A stretch of DNA of 64,000 bases from Sporomusa acidovorans (GCF_002257695.2 NZ_CP155571.1); one strand, 5' to 3'. Shown: positions 32,856 through 41,427, counted from the first letter of the stretch. The notes: generated by a model from the letters alone, not told the origin. Translations and numbers: made by a program.

Positions 32856-34946
32856 TCATCTACAAAATATCATGCTGAATTTTTCGCCAAACCAATTTTG
32901 AAGCGTCTGCCATACTGTATCTAAATACTCCGGTGTACATACGGTGTGCTGGGCCGCGCTTCTGGCTTCCAGCAAAATATCTGTATCTGTTACGATATTA
33001 GCAATTTTTAAATCAGGTAAGCCATGTTGATTGGTCCCAAAAAATTGGCCCGGCCCTCTTAGGAGTAGATCCCTGTCAGCAAGTACGAATCCGTCATTTA
33101 CCTCTGTCATAATTTTAAGTCGCTCCAAAGTCTCTTCGTTAGTATTGTCTGATAATAAAATACAATAGGATTTGTATTTGCCTCGGCCGACACGGCCGCG
33201 TAGCTGATGGAGTTGCGCCAGACCAAAACGGTCTGCACCTTCGATAATCATAACAGTAGCATTTGGCACATTAACTCCTACTTCAATTACTGTCGTTGCA
33301 ATAAGTGCTTTAATATCACCACAGGAAAATGCAGTCATAATCGCCTCTTTTTCCTGTGGTTTCATTTTGCCATGCAAGAGCGCGCAAGGTATATTTTTAA
33401 AAAAGGTAGCAGATAGCTCTTCGTATATTTTTACAGCAGATTGTGCTTCAATTTTGTCTGACTCTTCAACAAGTGGGCAGACAACATAGACCTGCCGGCC
33501 CGCCTTAATTTGTTCGGCAGCAAAAAGATAAACTTTGTTTCGACGGGTATTACTGCGGGAATAGGTAGCGACTGGCTGGCGGCCGGGGGGAAGTTCACGG
33601 ATAATTGATACGTCCAGGTCACCATAGACCGTAAGTGCCATGGTTCTAGGTATCGGAGTTGCCGTCATAATAAGCACATCTGGTTGGTTGCCCTTGCTCT
33701 CCAGCCGCGCACGTTGGCGTACACCAAAGCGGTGTTGCTCATCTGTAACTACCAGACCAAGGTGCGCAAATTCTACATCATCTTGTATCAGTGCATGGGT
33801 ACCGACAACTACGTCAATTGCACCGTCTTTGAAATGTCGTAAAACTTCATCTCTAGTCCGGCGCGATAATTTACCGGTTAATATCGCCAGTTTTATACTG
33901 TGTGGTGCTAACAATTGAGCCAATGTATGATAGTGTTGTTCTGCTAGTATCTCTGTCGGGGCCATCATGGCGCCCTGATAGCCGTTTTCGACTGTTTTGG
34001 CCAAGGCGATAGCAGCAATAACTGTTTTTCCTGAGCCAACATCCCCCTGTACTAGCCGCTGCATTGGCGTAACATCTTCCATATCGGCTTTAATTTCACG
34101 GAGTGTTTTATTTTGATCATTGGTCAGTTTAAAGGAAAGATGGTTCTCAACCTTTGCTACCAATACTCCGTCTGGAGCGTGCTTAATTCCTTTAGAATTA
34201 TATTTATTCCGTTGCTTTAAGTAGGCTAACCCGCATTGTAGTAAGAATAGTTCTTCAAACACCAAGCGTCGCCGGGCTTTAACTAAAGTCTCCATATCGA
34301 CTGCAAAATGGATATTTACTAGCGCCTGCTTACGGGTAAGCAGGTTATGTTTATCGATTATACTGGTGGGTAGAGATTCAATTTCTTCGGGAGTTACAGA
34401 ATTTTTTAATAGATTTATCGCTTGTAGTATAAGAGAACGCAAGCGCCATTGAGGAACATCTTCAGTGGTTGGATAAACGGGGATAATGCGTCCACTACCA
34501 GCGTAAAATTCACTAGCAGGTTCAATGTCCGGCTTAGTTACTTCAATAATATTGGCATGTCGCTGAATTTTTCCCGATATAATAAGTTCCATACCCGGTT
34601 TATATTTATTTTTCATGTAGGATTGGTTAAACCAAGTAAGTTGTGCCACGCCGGCTTGATCCTGGACGGCAATTTTGATGATCTTAAATCCGCGACGGGA
34701 TTTTAGTTCATTAACATGAATGACTACCGCCCGGAAGCTTTCATACTGTCCGTCAGTCAACTCAGTAATTGATTTAAGCTTACTTCGATCTTCATAACGG
34801 CGCGGGTAGTGTTCGAGGAGCTGGCCAATAGTGAGAATTCCCAGTTTGCTAAGTTTCACAGCATTGGCAGGTCCTACGCCTTTTAAAAACTGAATTTTAG
34901 AAGATAATAATTTGTGAATAAGAATCACCTTAATTTTGTTGGTCAT
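32856..34946 (-). CDS. recG: ATP-dependent DNA helicase RecG
   Basis: RecG remodels stalled forks and branched DNA. The 696-residue protein has an N-terminal wedge/OB region (about 15-240; FLKGVGPANA, PRRYEDRS), then helicase motif I GDVGSGKT near 300, APTEILAEQH, motif II DEQH near 398, motif III MTATPIPRT, and motif VI QLRGRVGRG. It is complete. ATG 34946 overlaps the upstream gene by 17 bases and has only a weak ribosome site. A good site, AAGGTGAT, lies inside the frame, followed after four bases by ATT at 34919, so an AUU start is conceivable. Confidence 0.97.
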   Translation of the reverse strand: MTNKIKVILIHKLLSSKIQFLKGVGPANAVKLSKLGILTIGQLLEHYPRRYEDRSKLKSITELTDGQYESFRAVVIHVNELKSRRGFKIIKIAVQDQAGVAQLTWFNQSYMKNKYKPGMELIISGKIQRHANIIEVTKPDIEPASEFYAGSGRIIPVYPTTEDVPQWRLRSLILQAINLLKNSVTPEEIESLPTSIIDKHNLLTRKQALVNIHFAVDMETLVKARRRLVFEELFLLQCGLAYLKQRNKYNSKGIKHAPDGVLVAKVENHLSFKLTNDQNKTLREIKADMEDVTPMQRLVQGDVGSGKTVIAAIALAKTVENGYQGAMMAPTEILAEQHYHTLAQLLAPHSIKLAILTGKLSRRTRDEVLRHFKDGAIDVVVGTHALIQDDVEFAHLGLVVTDEQHRFGVRQRARLESKGNQPDVLIMTATPIPRTMALTVYGDLDVSIIRELPPGRQPVATYSRSNTRRNKVYLFAAEQIKAGRQVYVVCPLVEESDKIEAQSAVKIYEELSATFFKNIPCALLHGKMKPQEKEAIMTAFSCGDIKALIATTVIEVGVNVPNATVMIIEGADRFGLAQLHQLRGRVGRGKYKSYCILLSDNTNEETLERLKIMTEVNDGFVLADRDLLLRGPGQFFGTNQHGLPDLKIANIVTDTDILLEARSAAQHTVCTPEYLDTVWQTLQNWFGEKFSMIFCR

Positions 34947-35136
34947 GCACCAGCAAGTTATTTAATTCCACCAGCAACGCTTCGACATCAATATCATGCA
35001 TAGCGGCACCGCGTTCTATGGTTTCGGTTGTCGATCCCATACAGCCAATGCAACCCATGCCATGTTTGGTGAAAATCTCGCGAGCTTTAGGATGCGCTCG
35101 TAGCGCCTCAATTATCGGAGTGCTCTTAGTGAACAT
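34930..35136 (-). CDS. DUF1858 domain protein
   Basis: This 68-residue protein matches the DUF1858 pattern: TPIIEALRAHPKAREIFTKHGMGCIGCMGS, then a helical end. The CIGC motif could bind a metal or cluster, and related DUF542/DUF1858 modules occur next to hybrid-cluster and hemerythrin-like proteins. ATG 35136 has AGGGGGG six bases upstream, which rules out the longer frame from 35154. It overlaps the start of recG by 17 bases. Confidence 0.85.
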   Translation of the reverse strand: MFTKSTPIIEALRAHPKAREIFTKHGMGCIGCMGSTTETIERGAAMHDIDVEALLVELNNLLVHDQQN

Positions 35137-35252
35137 AGTTAAGCCCCCCTTCATTTACTTATATCTATTTTCAATATAATACGCTCAAATCCTGCTGATG
35201 CACACTAGAAGCTAGGTATTTATAAGATTTATAATGAAAACTTTATTGGGCC

Positions 35253-35282
35253 TTGCATACTATAAGTAAATTGTGCTAAAAT
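35253..35282 (+). promoter_or_regulatory. Probable sigma-A promoter of rpmB
   Basis: TTGCAT (35253-35258) and TAAAAT (35277-35282) are separated by 18 bases, and a GGGAGG ribosome site follows before the rpmB start at 35330. Confidence 0.6.
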
Positions 35283-35329
35283 AGTGACGTTGAGTACATG
35301 AGGATAAATCCTATGGGAGGTGGAAATAG

Positions 35330-35521
35330 ATGGCAAATTTTTGTGAAATTTGTGGTAAAGGTGAGCGTTCCGGTTTTAATGTCAGCCATTCACACCTAAA
35401 AACCAAACGCACGTGGAAACCTAATATACAAAGAGTTAAGGCATTAGTTAAAGGTGAAGTTAAACGGGTTAATGTATGTACCCGCTGCCTGCGTTCTGGT
35501 AAAATCCAACGCGCGGTATAA
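35330..35521 (+). CDS. rpmB: 50S ribosomal protein L28
   Basis: L28 is a small protein of the large ribosomal subunit. The 63-residue sequence has N-terminal FCEICGKG and C-terminal VCTRCLRSGK, so both CxxC pairs are present and this is the zinc-binding (C+) form. HSHLKTKRTWKPNIQ is the conserved rRNA-binding stretch. A GGGAGG site precedes the ATG. It is monocistronic, with a hairpin that is part of an interspersed repeat directly after. Confidence 0.97.
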   Translation: MANFCEICGKGERSGFNVSHSHLKTKRTWKPNIQRVKALVKGEVKRVNVCTRCLRSGKIQRAV

Positions 35522-35532
35522 TTAGTGAACAA

Positions 35533-35577
35533 TAAAGGACTTGGCACAAGCCAAGTCTTTTCTTAATGTATCAGAAA
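35533..35577 (+). repeat. Interspersed intergenic repeat, copy 2 (short form), acting as rpmB terminator
   Basis: AAAGGACTTGGC-ACA-AGCCAAGTCTTTT forms a strong hairpin with a T-run 12 bases after the rpmB stop. It is followed by ATCAGAAA, the distal block of the longer copies; the middle (CCGGCAGA, TAGTCGTTCTTAC) is missing. Confidence 0.7.
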
Positions 35578-35635
35578 TTATAAGTTTTGCGCGGTGCTGA
35601 GATCTTATAAAACAAAGGTGTCGGGTACAAGGCCC

Positions 35636-35709
35636 GGCGCGGGCGGCCGTCATACAACGCTCCGCCGCTAGCGCTTAACCTCCGCTTATGCATAACGGCC
35701 GCCCGCGCC
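35636..35709. repeat. Palindromic element type I, copy A
   Basis: Perfect 15-bp arms (35636-35650 and 35695-35709, GC-rich) enclose a 44-base interior. The core at 35656-35688 begins AACGCTCCGCCGCT and ends CTTAACCTCCGCTTA. A nearly identical core lies in copy B at 36128-36160 inside completely different arms. Confidence 0.75.
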
Positions 35710-35812
35710 TCAGTACGGTGTACGCCCGGCTTGAGCAAGGAGAGGGTGACCCCGGCAACCCTGGTAACTCCCGTACCCCTCCGGCCTTTGCCGGAAAAAG
35801 CGTTCCGCAGGA

Positions 35813-35898
35813 GAAAAGCCGGGCGGTATTCCGTAAAAAAATCCGTACTGTTTGAGCGTAGCGAGTTTACGGATTTTAGGAATACCGCCCGGCTTTTC
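35813..35898. repeat. Palindromic element type II
   Basis: The outer arms are a perfect 20-bp pair (35813-35832 with 35879-35898). The inner arms are a perfect 10-bp pair (35838-35847 with 35868-35877). The loop holds TTTGAGCGTAGCGAGTTT. The shape is a long interrupted hairpin. Confidence 0.75.
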
Positions 35899-36033
35899 AG
35901 CTTTTGGAGGTTTCGGGCCTAGACCTTTTTTACTTTTGGGGCAATGCCAAAAGTAAAACCCCTCCCCTTGTATTACGGGATTATTTGACGTGCGCAAAGC
36001 TAAAGGACCGCGCCAGCGGTTTTTCTTATGCCG

Positions 36034-36067
36034 AAAAGCCAGCGGTGTTTTTAACGCTGGCTTTTTT
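36034..36067. terminator. Terminator-like hairpin in the mosaic region
   Basis: The arms AAAAGCCAGCG (36034-36044) and CGCTGGCTTTT (36055-36065) have a ten-base loop and a T-run on the plus side; the minus strand also carries TTTT. Confidence 0.65.
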
Positions 36068-36091
36068 CTTTTAACTTTTAACATATATGAA

Positions 36092-36193
36092 ATCCAATAA
36101 AGATTTTCATCAAAGCAGGGTGTTAGTAACGCTTCGCCGCTGGCGCTTAACCTACGCTTTTACTAACACCCTGCCTGTAAATCTTTATTGGAT
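36092..36193. repeat. Palindromic element type I, copy B
   Basis: Outer arms 36092-36106 and 36179-36193 (15 bp, AT-rich) surround inner arms 36115-36129 and 36160-36174 (15 bp). Both pairs are perfect. The core 36128-36160 matches that of copy A at about 30 of 33 positions although the arms share nothing with copy A. Confidence 0.75.
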
Positions 36194-36223
36194 ACTATAT
36201 AGAAGGCATTTTCATTCAAATTG

Positions 36224-37096
36224 TTATTTCTTAGCTTCAATTTGTTTCAAGATAACAGCAAGTTCATGGGCATTAAAATGATACTTTTCGCCGCAAAAAT
36301 GACAACAAACTTCGGCTTGGCCGTCGTTGATCATTTCTTTAATTTCTTTGGCTCCAAGACTGATGAGCATATTCTCCACTCTTTCACGGGAACATTGGCA
36401 ATTGAATCTAAGCTCCAAAGGGTCATACGCCGTAATGGGAAGTCCGGAAAACAACATTTCCAGTATCCCATTAGCGCCTTTTCCCATGTTAACCATTTGA
36501 GAAACCGGCGGCAACTGCTGCAGATTATTTTCAAGCTGAGTGATTGCCGAATCTTCCGCACCCGGCAACGCCTGAATAAAAAATCCTCCTGCTGCGGCAA
36601 CTGTTGCATCAGGTGCAATCAGAACCCCTAAAGCAACACTTGACGGAGTTTGTTCTGAAACGGTAAGGTACTGAGTTATATCTTCTGCTATTTCGCCTGA
36701 AACGAGTGCCGCGCTGCCGGTAAAAGGCTGTTTGAGACCAACAAAGCGGGTAACGTAAATATGTCCCTTGCCGATTGCCTGCCCAACCGCCCATTTTCCC
36801 TGATTCAGTGGCAAATCGACAAAAGGATTTCTTACATAACCGCGTACTGACCCATCCGGATAAGCATCGGCAACTACTTCTTTTAACGGTCCGTCGCCAG
36901 ATATCCTCACAGTTATGCTTTCTGCTGTTTTTAAATTAGCGGCTAATAATAGTGCGCCGGTCATGGTGCGCCCCAGTGCAGCGGTAGCTACTGGAAAACA
37001 ATCATGTCGTTGGCGTGCCTCTTCTACCAGATTGGTAGTAACGGCAGCAAAGGCACGAAGCCCGGGCGCTGTTGCCCTGATAAGATGGTCACGCAT
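36224..37096 (-). CDS. hslO: Redox-regulated chaperone Hsp33
   Basis: Hsp33 is a holdase chaperone switched on when oxidation releases zinc from its C-terminal cysteines. The 290-residue protein starts MRDHLIRATAPGLRAFA and contains GPLKEVVADAYPDGSVRGYV, with the redox switch CQCS near 231 and CHFC near 264, so all four zinc cysteines are present (an extra Cys precedes the last pair). A GGAGG site precedes the ATG. It lies 18 bases downstream of the phosphodiesterase gene. Confidence 0.96.
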   Translation of the reverse strand: MRDHLIRATAPGLRAFAAVTTNLVEEARQRHDCFPVATAALGRTMTGALLLAANLKTAESITVRISGDGPLKEVVADAYPDGSVRGYVRNPFVDLPLNQGKWAVGQAIGKGHIYVTRFVGLKQPFTGSAALVSGEIAEDITQYLTVSEQTPSSVALGVLIAPDATVAAAGGFFIQALPGAEDSAITQLENNLQQLPPVSQMVNMGKGANGILEMLFSGLPITAYDPLELRFNCQCSRERVENMLISLGAKEIKEMINDGQAEVCCHFCGEKYHFNAHELAVILKQIEAKK

Positions 37097-37114
37097 TGTG
37101 CAAACCTCCGAATA

Positions 37115-37672
37115 CTAGGCCAAAACTTCAGAAAAAAGCGGCTGGCCTGTCGCAATATCTAGTATTTCAATTTTGTTGTCGTTTATCCAGGCTACGGTAC
37201 CACAGCCGTCCGGGCGTTTGCTCATGCCAGGCGAGCCTGGATTTAGATAAATCGTTTCATTATGTTTTGCCAGTGCGGCAATATGAGTATGACCGGTAAT
37301 AAAAATATTGGCTTTTAGGCGCTGGGCCAGTTCCTGTTTGGCATCTTCCGTAAGATTGTGACCATGAGTCACAACAATTCTTAAGCCATTAAGCATTAAA
37401 TAGGTATAAGGAGAAAGAATAGGCAAGTTAAGGACTATACTGTCAACTTCGGCATCGCAATTCCCACACGCGGTTATAATGGGGATTGGGCAGTTGTTCA
37501 GAACTTCTGCCAGTTGCTTCGGATTATATTCGGCAGGAATAGCGTTACGCGGCCCGTGATAAAGAACATCACCGGCATGGATAATTAAATCGGTACCTTG
37601 AAAATAGGTGTCAAAAACATGTTTCCAGGTATCAAGACACCCGTGAGTATCGCTAATTATACCAATTTTCAT
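37115..37672 (-). CDS. yfcE: YfcE/MJ0936-type metallophosphodiesterase
   Basis: This 185-residue calcineurin-like phosphoesterase has metal ligands in SDTHG (8-12), HAGDVL, GNCDAE, THGH and GHTHIA. The family hydrolyses phosphodiesters in vitro; the natural substrate is unknown. A strong GGGGAGGAG precedes the ATG. It lies between hslO and the riboflavin operon, 18 bases after ribH, and may share that transcript. Confidence 0.92.
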   Translation of the reverse strand: MKIGIISDTHGCLDTWKHVFDTYFQGTDLIIHAGDVLYHGPRNAIPAEYNPKQLAEVLNNCPIPIITACGNCDAEVDSIVLNLPILSPYTYLMLNGLRIVVTHGHNLTEDAKQELAQRLKANIFITGHTHIAALAKHNETIYLNPGSPGMSKRPDGCGTVAWINDNKIEILDIATGQPLFSEVLA

Positions 37673-37690
37673 AGTACTCCTCCCCGTCGT

Positions 37691-38161
37691 TTATAACCCT
37701 TTAAGCAGATTGGCCATTTCAATAGCGGAAACGGCAGCGTCAAAGCCTTTATTGCCTGCTTTGGTACCAGCCCGCTCAATGGCCTGCTCGATTGTATCGG
37801 TGGTTAGTACACCAAAAATCGTTGGAATACCACTCTCTAAGCCGACGAGTGCTACCCCTTTGGATACTTCAGCACAAACATAATCATAATGGCTTGTACT
37901 GCCTCTAATTACCGTACCAAGGCAAATGACGGCATCATATTTTTTGCTTAAAGCAAGCTTTTTGGCGGTAAGGGGAATTTCAAAAGCGCCAGGTACCCAG
38001 GCAATTTCCACCTTATCCATGGTAGCCCCATGGCGTTTGAGTGCGTCCAACGCGCCTCCCAGCAACTTGCTGGTGATAAATTCATTAAATCTAGCAATAA
38101 CGATCGCGAATTTTAATCCTTCAGCGACTAGTTTTCCTTCATATGTCTTAATTGTTTCCAT
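37691..38161 (-). CDS. ribH: 6,7-dimethyl-8-ribityllumazine synthase
   Basis: RibH condenses dihydroxybutanone phosphate with the pyrimidine intermediate to form lumazine. The 156-residue subunit shows FAIVIARFNEFI, GAFEIPLTAKKLA, LGTVIRGSTSHYDYV and the C-terminal GNKGFDAA, all standard, and should assemble into a 60-mer or pentamer. Its ATG overlaps the ribBA stop by one base (TAATG), so the two are translationally coupled. It is the last rib gene. Confidence 0.97.
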   Translation of the reverse strand: METIKTYEGKLVAEGLKFAIVIARFNEFITSKLLGGALDALKRHGATMDKVEIAWVPGAFEIPLTAKKLALSKKYDAVICLGTVIRGSTSHYDYVCAEVSKGVALVGLESGIPTIFGVLTTDTIEQAIERAGTKAGNKGFDAAVSAIEMANLLKGL

Positions 38162-39375
38162 TAGTTATTTGCCTCCCCATATTGTTTTAATAAATGTCCA
38201 AGTTTGGATTTTTTGGCCATTAAATAGCGGTTATTGAATTTGTTAGCCGGTATTTCCAGTGGCACTCGTTCACTAATTGTTAAACCATAGCCTTCGAGCC
38301 CCACCCGCTTGCGAGGATTATTGGTAAGCAAGCGGATACTGGTTAACCCTAAGTCGGACAAAATTTGCGCACCAATGCCATAGTCCCTAAGATCAGGGGC
38401 AAAGCCTAACAATTCATTAGCCTCAACCGTATCTTTGCCTTTATCTTGGAGGGCATAGGCCCGAATTTTATTGGCAAGTCCGATACCTCGGCCTTCCTGC
38501 CGCATATACAGTAATACGCCGCAACCTTCTTTTTCAATGCGTTTTAAGGCGTGTACCAACTGATCGCCGCAGTCACAACGCAGCGAACCTAAGACATCAC
38601 CTGTCAAACATTCTGAGTGGACTCTAACTAATACATTTTGCTTATTAGCAATATCACCTTTCACAAGGGCGATATGACATTGCTTATCAAGTTGACTTTC
38701 ATAGGCTATCAATTTGAAGTTACCATATTTAGTCGGTAGATTGGTTTCAGCGGCTCTGGTGATAAAGCGCTCATGTTTCTTACGATATTTTATCAGATCG
38801 GCAATAGTAATAATTTTTAAATCATGCTTTTGGACAAACTGCATTAACTCTGGTGTCCGTGCCATCGTGCCATCTTCATTCATGATTTCGCAAATTACAC
38901 CTGCAGGATACAGACCAGCTAGTTTAGCTAAATCAACAGCCGCTTCGGTATGACCGGTACGTCGCATAACACCGCCTTCACAGTACCTAAGCGGGAAAAT
39001 ATGACCAGGTCGTCTAAGATCACTGGCGACTGTGCTTGCGCTTAACACGGTTTGCACCGTCATTGCCCGTTCATAGGCGGAGATGCCTGTTGTCGTATTT
39101 TTAGCGTCAATAGATACCGTGAAAGCTGTTCCATGGTTATCTGTATTTTCGACTACCATTTGGCCGATATCTAGCTCATCCAGGCGGCTGCCAATAACTG
39201 GCATGCAAATCAGTCCGCGAGCATGTGTCGCCATAAAATTGATAACTTCCGGCGTTGCTTTTTCAGCGGCTACAAGCAGATCCCCTTCGTTTTCGCGGTC
39301 TTCATCATCAATAACCACGACCATTTTACCATTCTTTACGTCTTCAATAGCTTCCTCAATCGTATTGAATTTCAT
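38161..39375 (-). CDS. ribBA: Bifunctional DHBP synthase / GTP cyclohydrolase II
   Basis: This protein combines two activities. The N-terminal DHBP synthase (about 1-200) has DDEDRENEGDLL and RRTGHTEAAVDLAKLAG. The C-terminal GTP cyclohydrolase II (about 205-400) has the zinc site CLTGDVLGSLRCDCGDQL and RQEGRGIGL. Together they start both branches of riboflavin synthesis. A GGAGG site precedes the ATG. It lies between ribE and ribH. Confidence 0.97.
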   Translation of the reverse strand: MKFNTIEEAIEDVKNGKMVVVIDDEDRENEGDLLVAAEKATPEVINFMATHARGLICMPVIGSRLDELDIGQMVVENTDNHGTAFTVSIDAKNTTTGISAYERAMTVQTVLSASTVASDLRRPGHIFPLRYCEGGVMRRTGHTEAAVDLAKLAGLYPAGVICEIMNEDGTMARTPELMQFVQKHDLKIITIADLIKYRKKHERFITRAAETNLPTKYGNFKLIAYESQLDKQCHIALVKGDIANKQNVLVRVHSECLTGDVLGSLRCDCGDQLVHALKRIEKEGCGVLLYMRQEGRGIGLANKIRAYALQDKGKDTVEANELLGFAPDLRDYGIGAQILSDLGLTSIRLLTNNPRKRVGLEGYGLTISERVPLEIPANKFNNRYLMAKKSKLGHLLKQYGEANN

Positions 39376-39425
39376 GTAAACTCCTCCGTTTTTTCTGCCA
39401 TCCGCATTTAAAGCGTTTAGCTTAC

Positions 39426-40082
39426 TTATAAGGTAAATCCATGCTGTTCTAGAAAACCAAGAGTTATTTTTTCAACAGGTTGGGGGCTTTGTTGCTTTAG
39501 CCCTAGCAGTTTTTCTACGTATTTGCCAATGATGTCTGCTTCTAAATTGACAGGTTCCCCGGTCGCTTTCAGTCCTACCGTAGTCATTGCGGCAGTATGG
39601 GGAATGAGCGATACAGTAAACCAGTCGCCGCCAAAATCGACAACGGTAAGGCTTGTGCCGTCAACAGCAATAGAGCCTTTGGCAATAATGTAGCGCATAA
39701 CCTCAGGACCTGCCCCGATACGGACAATGATAGCGTTGTCATATTGTTCTTTCGCTACAATTGTCCCCACCCCGTCAATATGCCCGCTGACAATGTGTCC
39801 GCCTAGCCGGTCCCCAACTCTTAAGGTGCGTTCAAGATTCACGGTATCACCCGGCTTGAGACCGGCCAAAGCAGTGCGATCTACCGTTTCAGGCATAACA
39901 TCAGCGGTAAACCAATTACGGCTGAAATCAACAACTGTCAGACAAGTACCATTTACGGCAATACTATCACCCAGTTTGACCCCTTCTAGTACTTTGCCGC
40001 CGAAAACCGAAAGGCGAACAGATTTTGCTCCTCTAATAATTTGTTTAATTGTCCCTAATTCTTCCACAAGTCCGGTAAACAT
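39426..40082 (-). CDS. ribE: Riboflavin synthase alpha chain
   Basis: This enzyme dismutates two lumazines to riboflavin. The 218-residue protein is an internal duplication of lumazine-binding barrels: MFTGLVEELG at the start, NGTCLTVVDF in the first half and DGTSLTVVDFG in the second, with GGHIVSGHIDGVG between. The start ATG lies 38 bases inside the end of ribD and has GGGAGG there, so expression is coupled to ribD. Confidence 0.97.
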   Translation of the reverse strand: MFTGLVEELGTIKQIIRGAKSVRLSVFGGKVLEGVKLGDSIAVNGTCLTVVDFSRNWFTADVMPETVDRTALAGLKPGDTVNLERTLRVGDRLGGHIVSGHIDGVGTIVAKEQYDNAIIVRIGAGPEVMRYIIAKGSIAVDGTSLTVVDFGGDWFTVSLIPHTAAMTTVGLKATGEPVNLEADIIGKYVEKLLGLKQQSPQPVEKITLGFLEQHGFTL

Positions 40083-41181
40083 CTCGTCCCTCCCGTCCGG
40101 TTACGTAACCGCTTATTAGAATATCTGAACCGATTGTGTGGGTATGGATATCTTCCAGCATAATAGCCTGGTCTACAGCAGACACGCCCATCCCGCCGAC
40201 TGGTCCGGGCGCATTTTTACCGCCAACTATTTTTGGGGCTATAAAACTGTAGACCTTGTCGATCAGATTCTCAGCTAACAATGAGGCGTTGACGGCTGCA
40301 CCGCCTTCAACCAATATGCTGCTAATCTGGCGTTCGCCTAAAATCTTATATAATTGCCGTAAATTAAGACCTAAAGGTGTTTGTTCCAGTAACAGCACTT
40401 CTACACCACTTTTCTGCAAGGCGGTGATTTTCTCCTTAGGAGCTGACCGGCTTACTGCAATAACGGTTTGTGACTGTTGGTCCTTTACCACATTGGCAGT
40501 CAAGGGAGTTCGGGCCATGCTGTCAACAATAATTCTTAGCGGATTTTTTCCCCCTGCCGGTAAGCGGGTAGTCAATTGAGGGTCATCGGCCAACAAGGTA
40601 CCAATACCTACTAGAATAGCATCATGCGTATCGCGCAGCGTGTGAACATACTCTCTGGCCGCTGAACTTGTTATCCATTTAGAATGGCCGGTATAGGCAG
40701 CAATTTTTCCATCAAGTGACATGGCAGTTTTAAGGCTGGCAAACGGGAGACCGGTAGATATCCATTTAATAAAGACTTCATTGAGCTTTGCGGCTTCTGC
40801 CGCTAACACACCTTCTACTACCTCAATACCGGCCGCCTTAAGCCGGGCAAGGCCATTGCCGGCAACCTTGGGGTTGGGATCAGTCATGGCTACCACCACT
40901 TTCTTCACCCCGGCCTTTAGCAAAGCATCCGTGCAAGGGCCGGTTCGGCCATGGTGCGAGCATGGTTCAAGTGTGACATAAATGGTTGCCCCTTTAGCTA
41001 ATTCACCGGCTTGTGCTAATGCATGAATTTCCGCATGGGGCGTACCCGCTAGGCGGTGCCAACCCTGGCCGACTATGTGCCCAGCTTGAACAATAACGGC
41101 ACCGACCATGGGGTTGGGACTTGTACGTCCCCTGGCATATTGCGCTATAGTGAGTGCCTGACGCATATAATACTCGTCCAT
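40045..41181 (-). CDS. ribD: Bifunctional pyrimidine deaminase/reductase RibD
   Basis: RibD deaminates and then reduces the pyrimidine product of GTP cyclohydrolase II. The 378-residue protein has an N-terminal deaminase with the zinc motif HAEIHAL and PCSHHGRTGPC, and a C-terminal reductase (from about 150; KTAMSLDGKIA, GIGTLLADDPQLTTR, ILVEGGAAVNASLL). The correct start is ATG 41181 with GGAGG six bases upstream; the frame extends further back but without a ribosome site. It is the first gene after the FMN riboswitch. Confidence 0.96.
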   Translation of the reverse strand: MDEYYMRQALTIAQYARGRTSPNPMVGAVIVQAGHIVGQGWHRLAGTPHAEIHALAQAGELAKGATIYVTLEPCSHHGRTGPCTDALLKAGVKKVVVAMTDPNPKVAGNGLARLKAAGIEVVEGVLAAEAAKLNEVFIKWISTGLPFASLKTAMSLDGKIAAYTGHSKWITSSAAREYVHTLRDTHDAILVGIGTLLADDPQLTTRLPAGGKNPLRIIVDSMARTPLTANVVKDQQSQTVIAVSRSAPKEKITALQKSGVEVLLLEQTPLGLNLRQLYKILGERQISSILVEGGAAVNASLLAENLIDKVYSFIAPKIVGGKNAPGPVGGMGVSAVDQAIMLEDIHTHTIGSDILISGYVTGREGRDVYRTCGRIRDN

Positions 41182-41215
41182 AGAAATCCTCCAATACATG
41201 CAGCCTATCGGGAAA

Positions 41216-41253
41216 ATAAAAAAACTGCTGAATAGCTTTGGGGCTATCAACAG
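41216..41253 (-). terminator. Regulatory terminator of the FMN riboswitch
   Basis: On the minus strand AACTGTTGATAGC pairs with GCTATTCAGCAGTT (one bulge) over CCCAAA and is followed by seven T, between the aptamer and the ribD start. This is the expression platform for transcription attenuation when FMN is bound. Confidence 0.8.
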
Positions 41254-41297
41254 TTCAATCGGCAATATGGTTAGGAAATGCCATCACGGCAGAACTT

Positions 41298-41427
41298 TCG
41301 CCTTTTACCATCCAGACTATACTGTCGGCTCTGGAATCAAACCAGATCAACCGTGATAACGGCTCGCGGGCTATACCGCCGGTCAGGAATTAAAAGAGAT
41401 TGACTCTTTTTCACCTTGCCCCAAAGG
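41298..41427 (-). promoter_or_regulatory. FMN riboswitch (RFN element)
   Basis: On the minus strand the conserved RFN blocks occur in order: GGGGCAAGGTGAAA, CCTGACCGGCGGTA, AGCCCGCGAGC, GATTCCAGAGCCGACAG and AGTCTGGATGG. The element is about 120 bases before ribD and controls the ribD-ribE-ribBA-ribH operon by FMN level. Confidence 0.97.

Larger units (their letters stand above)
35578..36223. repeat. Intergenic mosaic of nested inverted repeats
   Basis: No gene lies between rpmB and hslO. The stretch is unusually GC-rich in parts and consists of at least five inverted-repeat units: 35636-35709, 35813-35898 (with an inner pair 35838-35877), 35928-35958, 36034-36065 and 36092-36193 (two nested arms). 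A 124-codon frame on the minus strand is only a by-product of these repeats. Parts of 36034-36067 and the last unit could terminate rpmB and hslO transcripts. Confidence 0.8.

Noticed and set aside
35710..36084. 124-codon minus-strand frame in the gap after rpmB
   Set aside because: It runs across several perfect inverted repeats, has biased Lys/Pro/Gly content typical of palindrome translation, and lacks a ribosome site.
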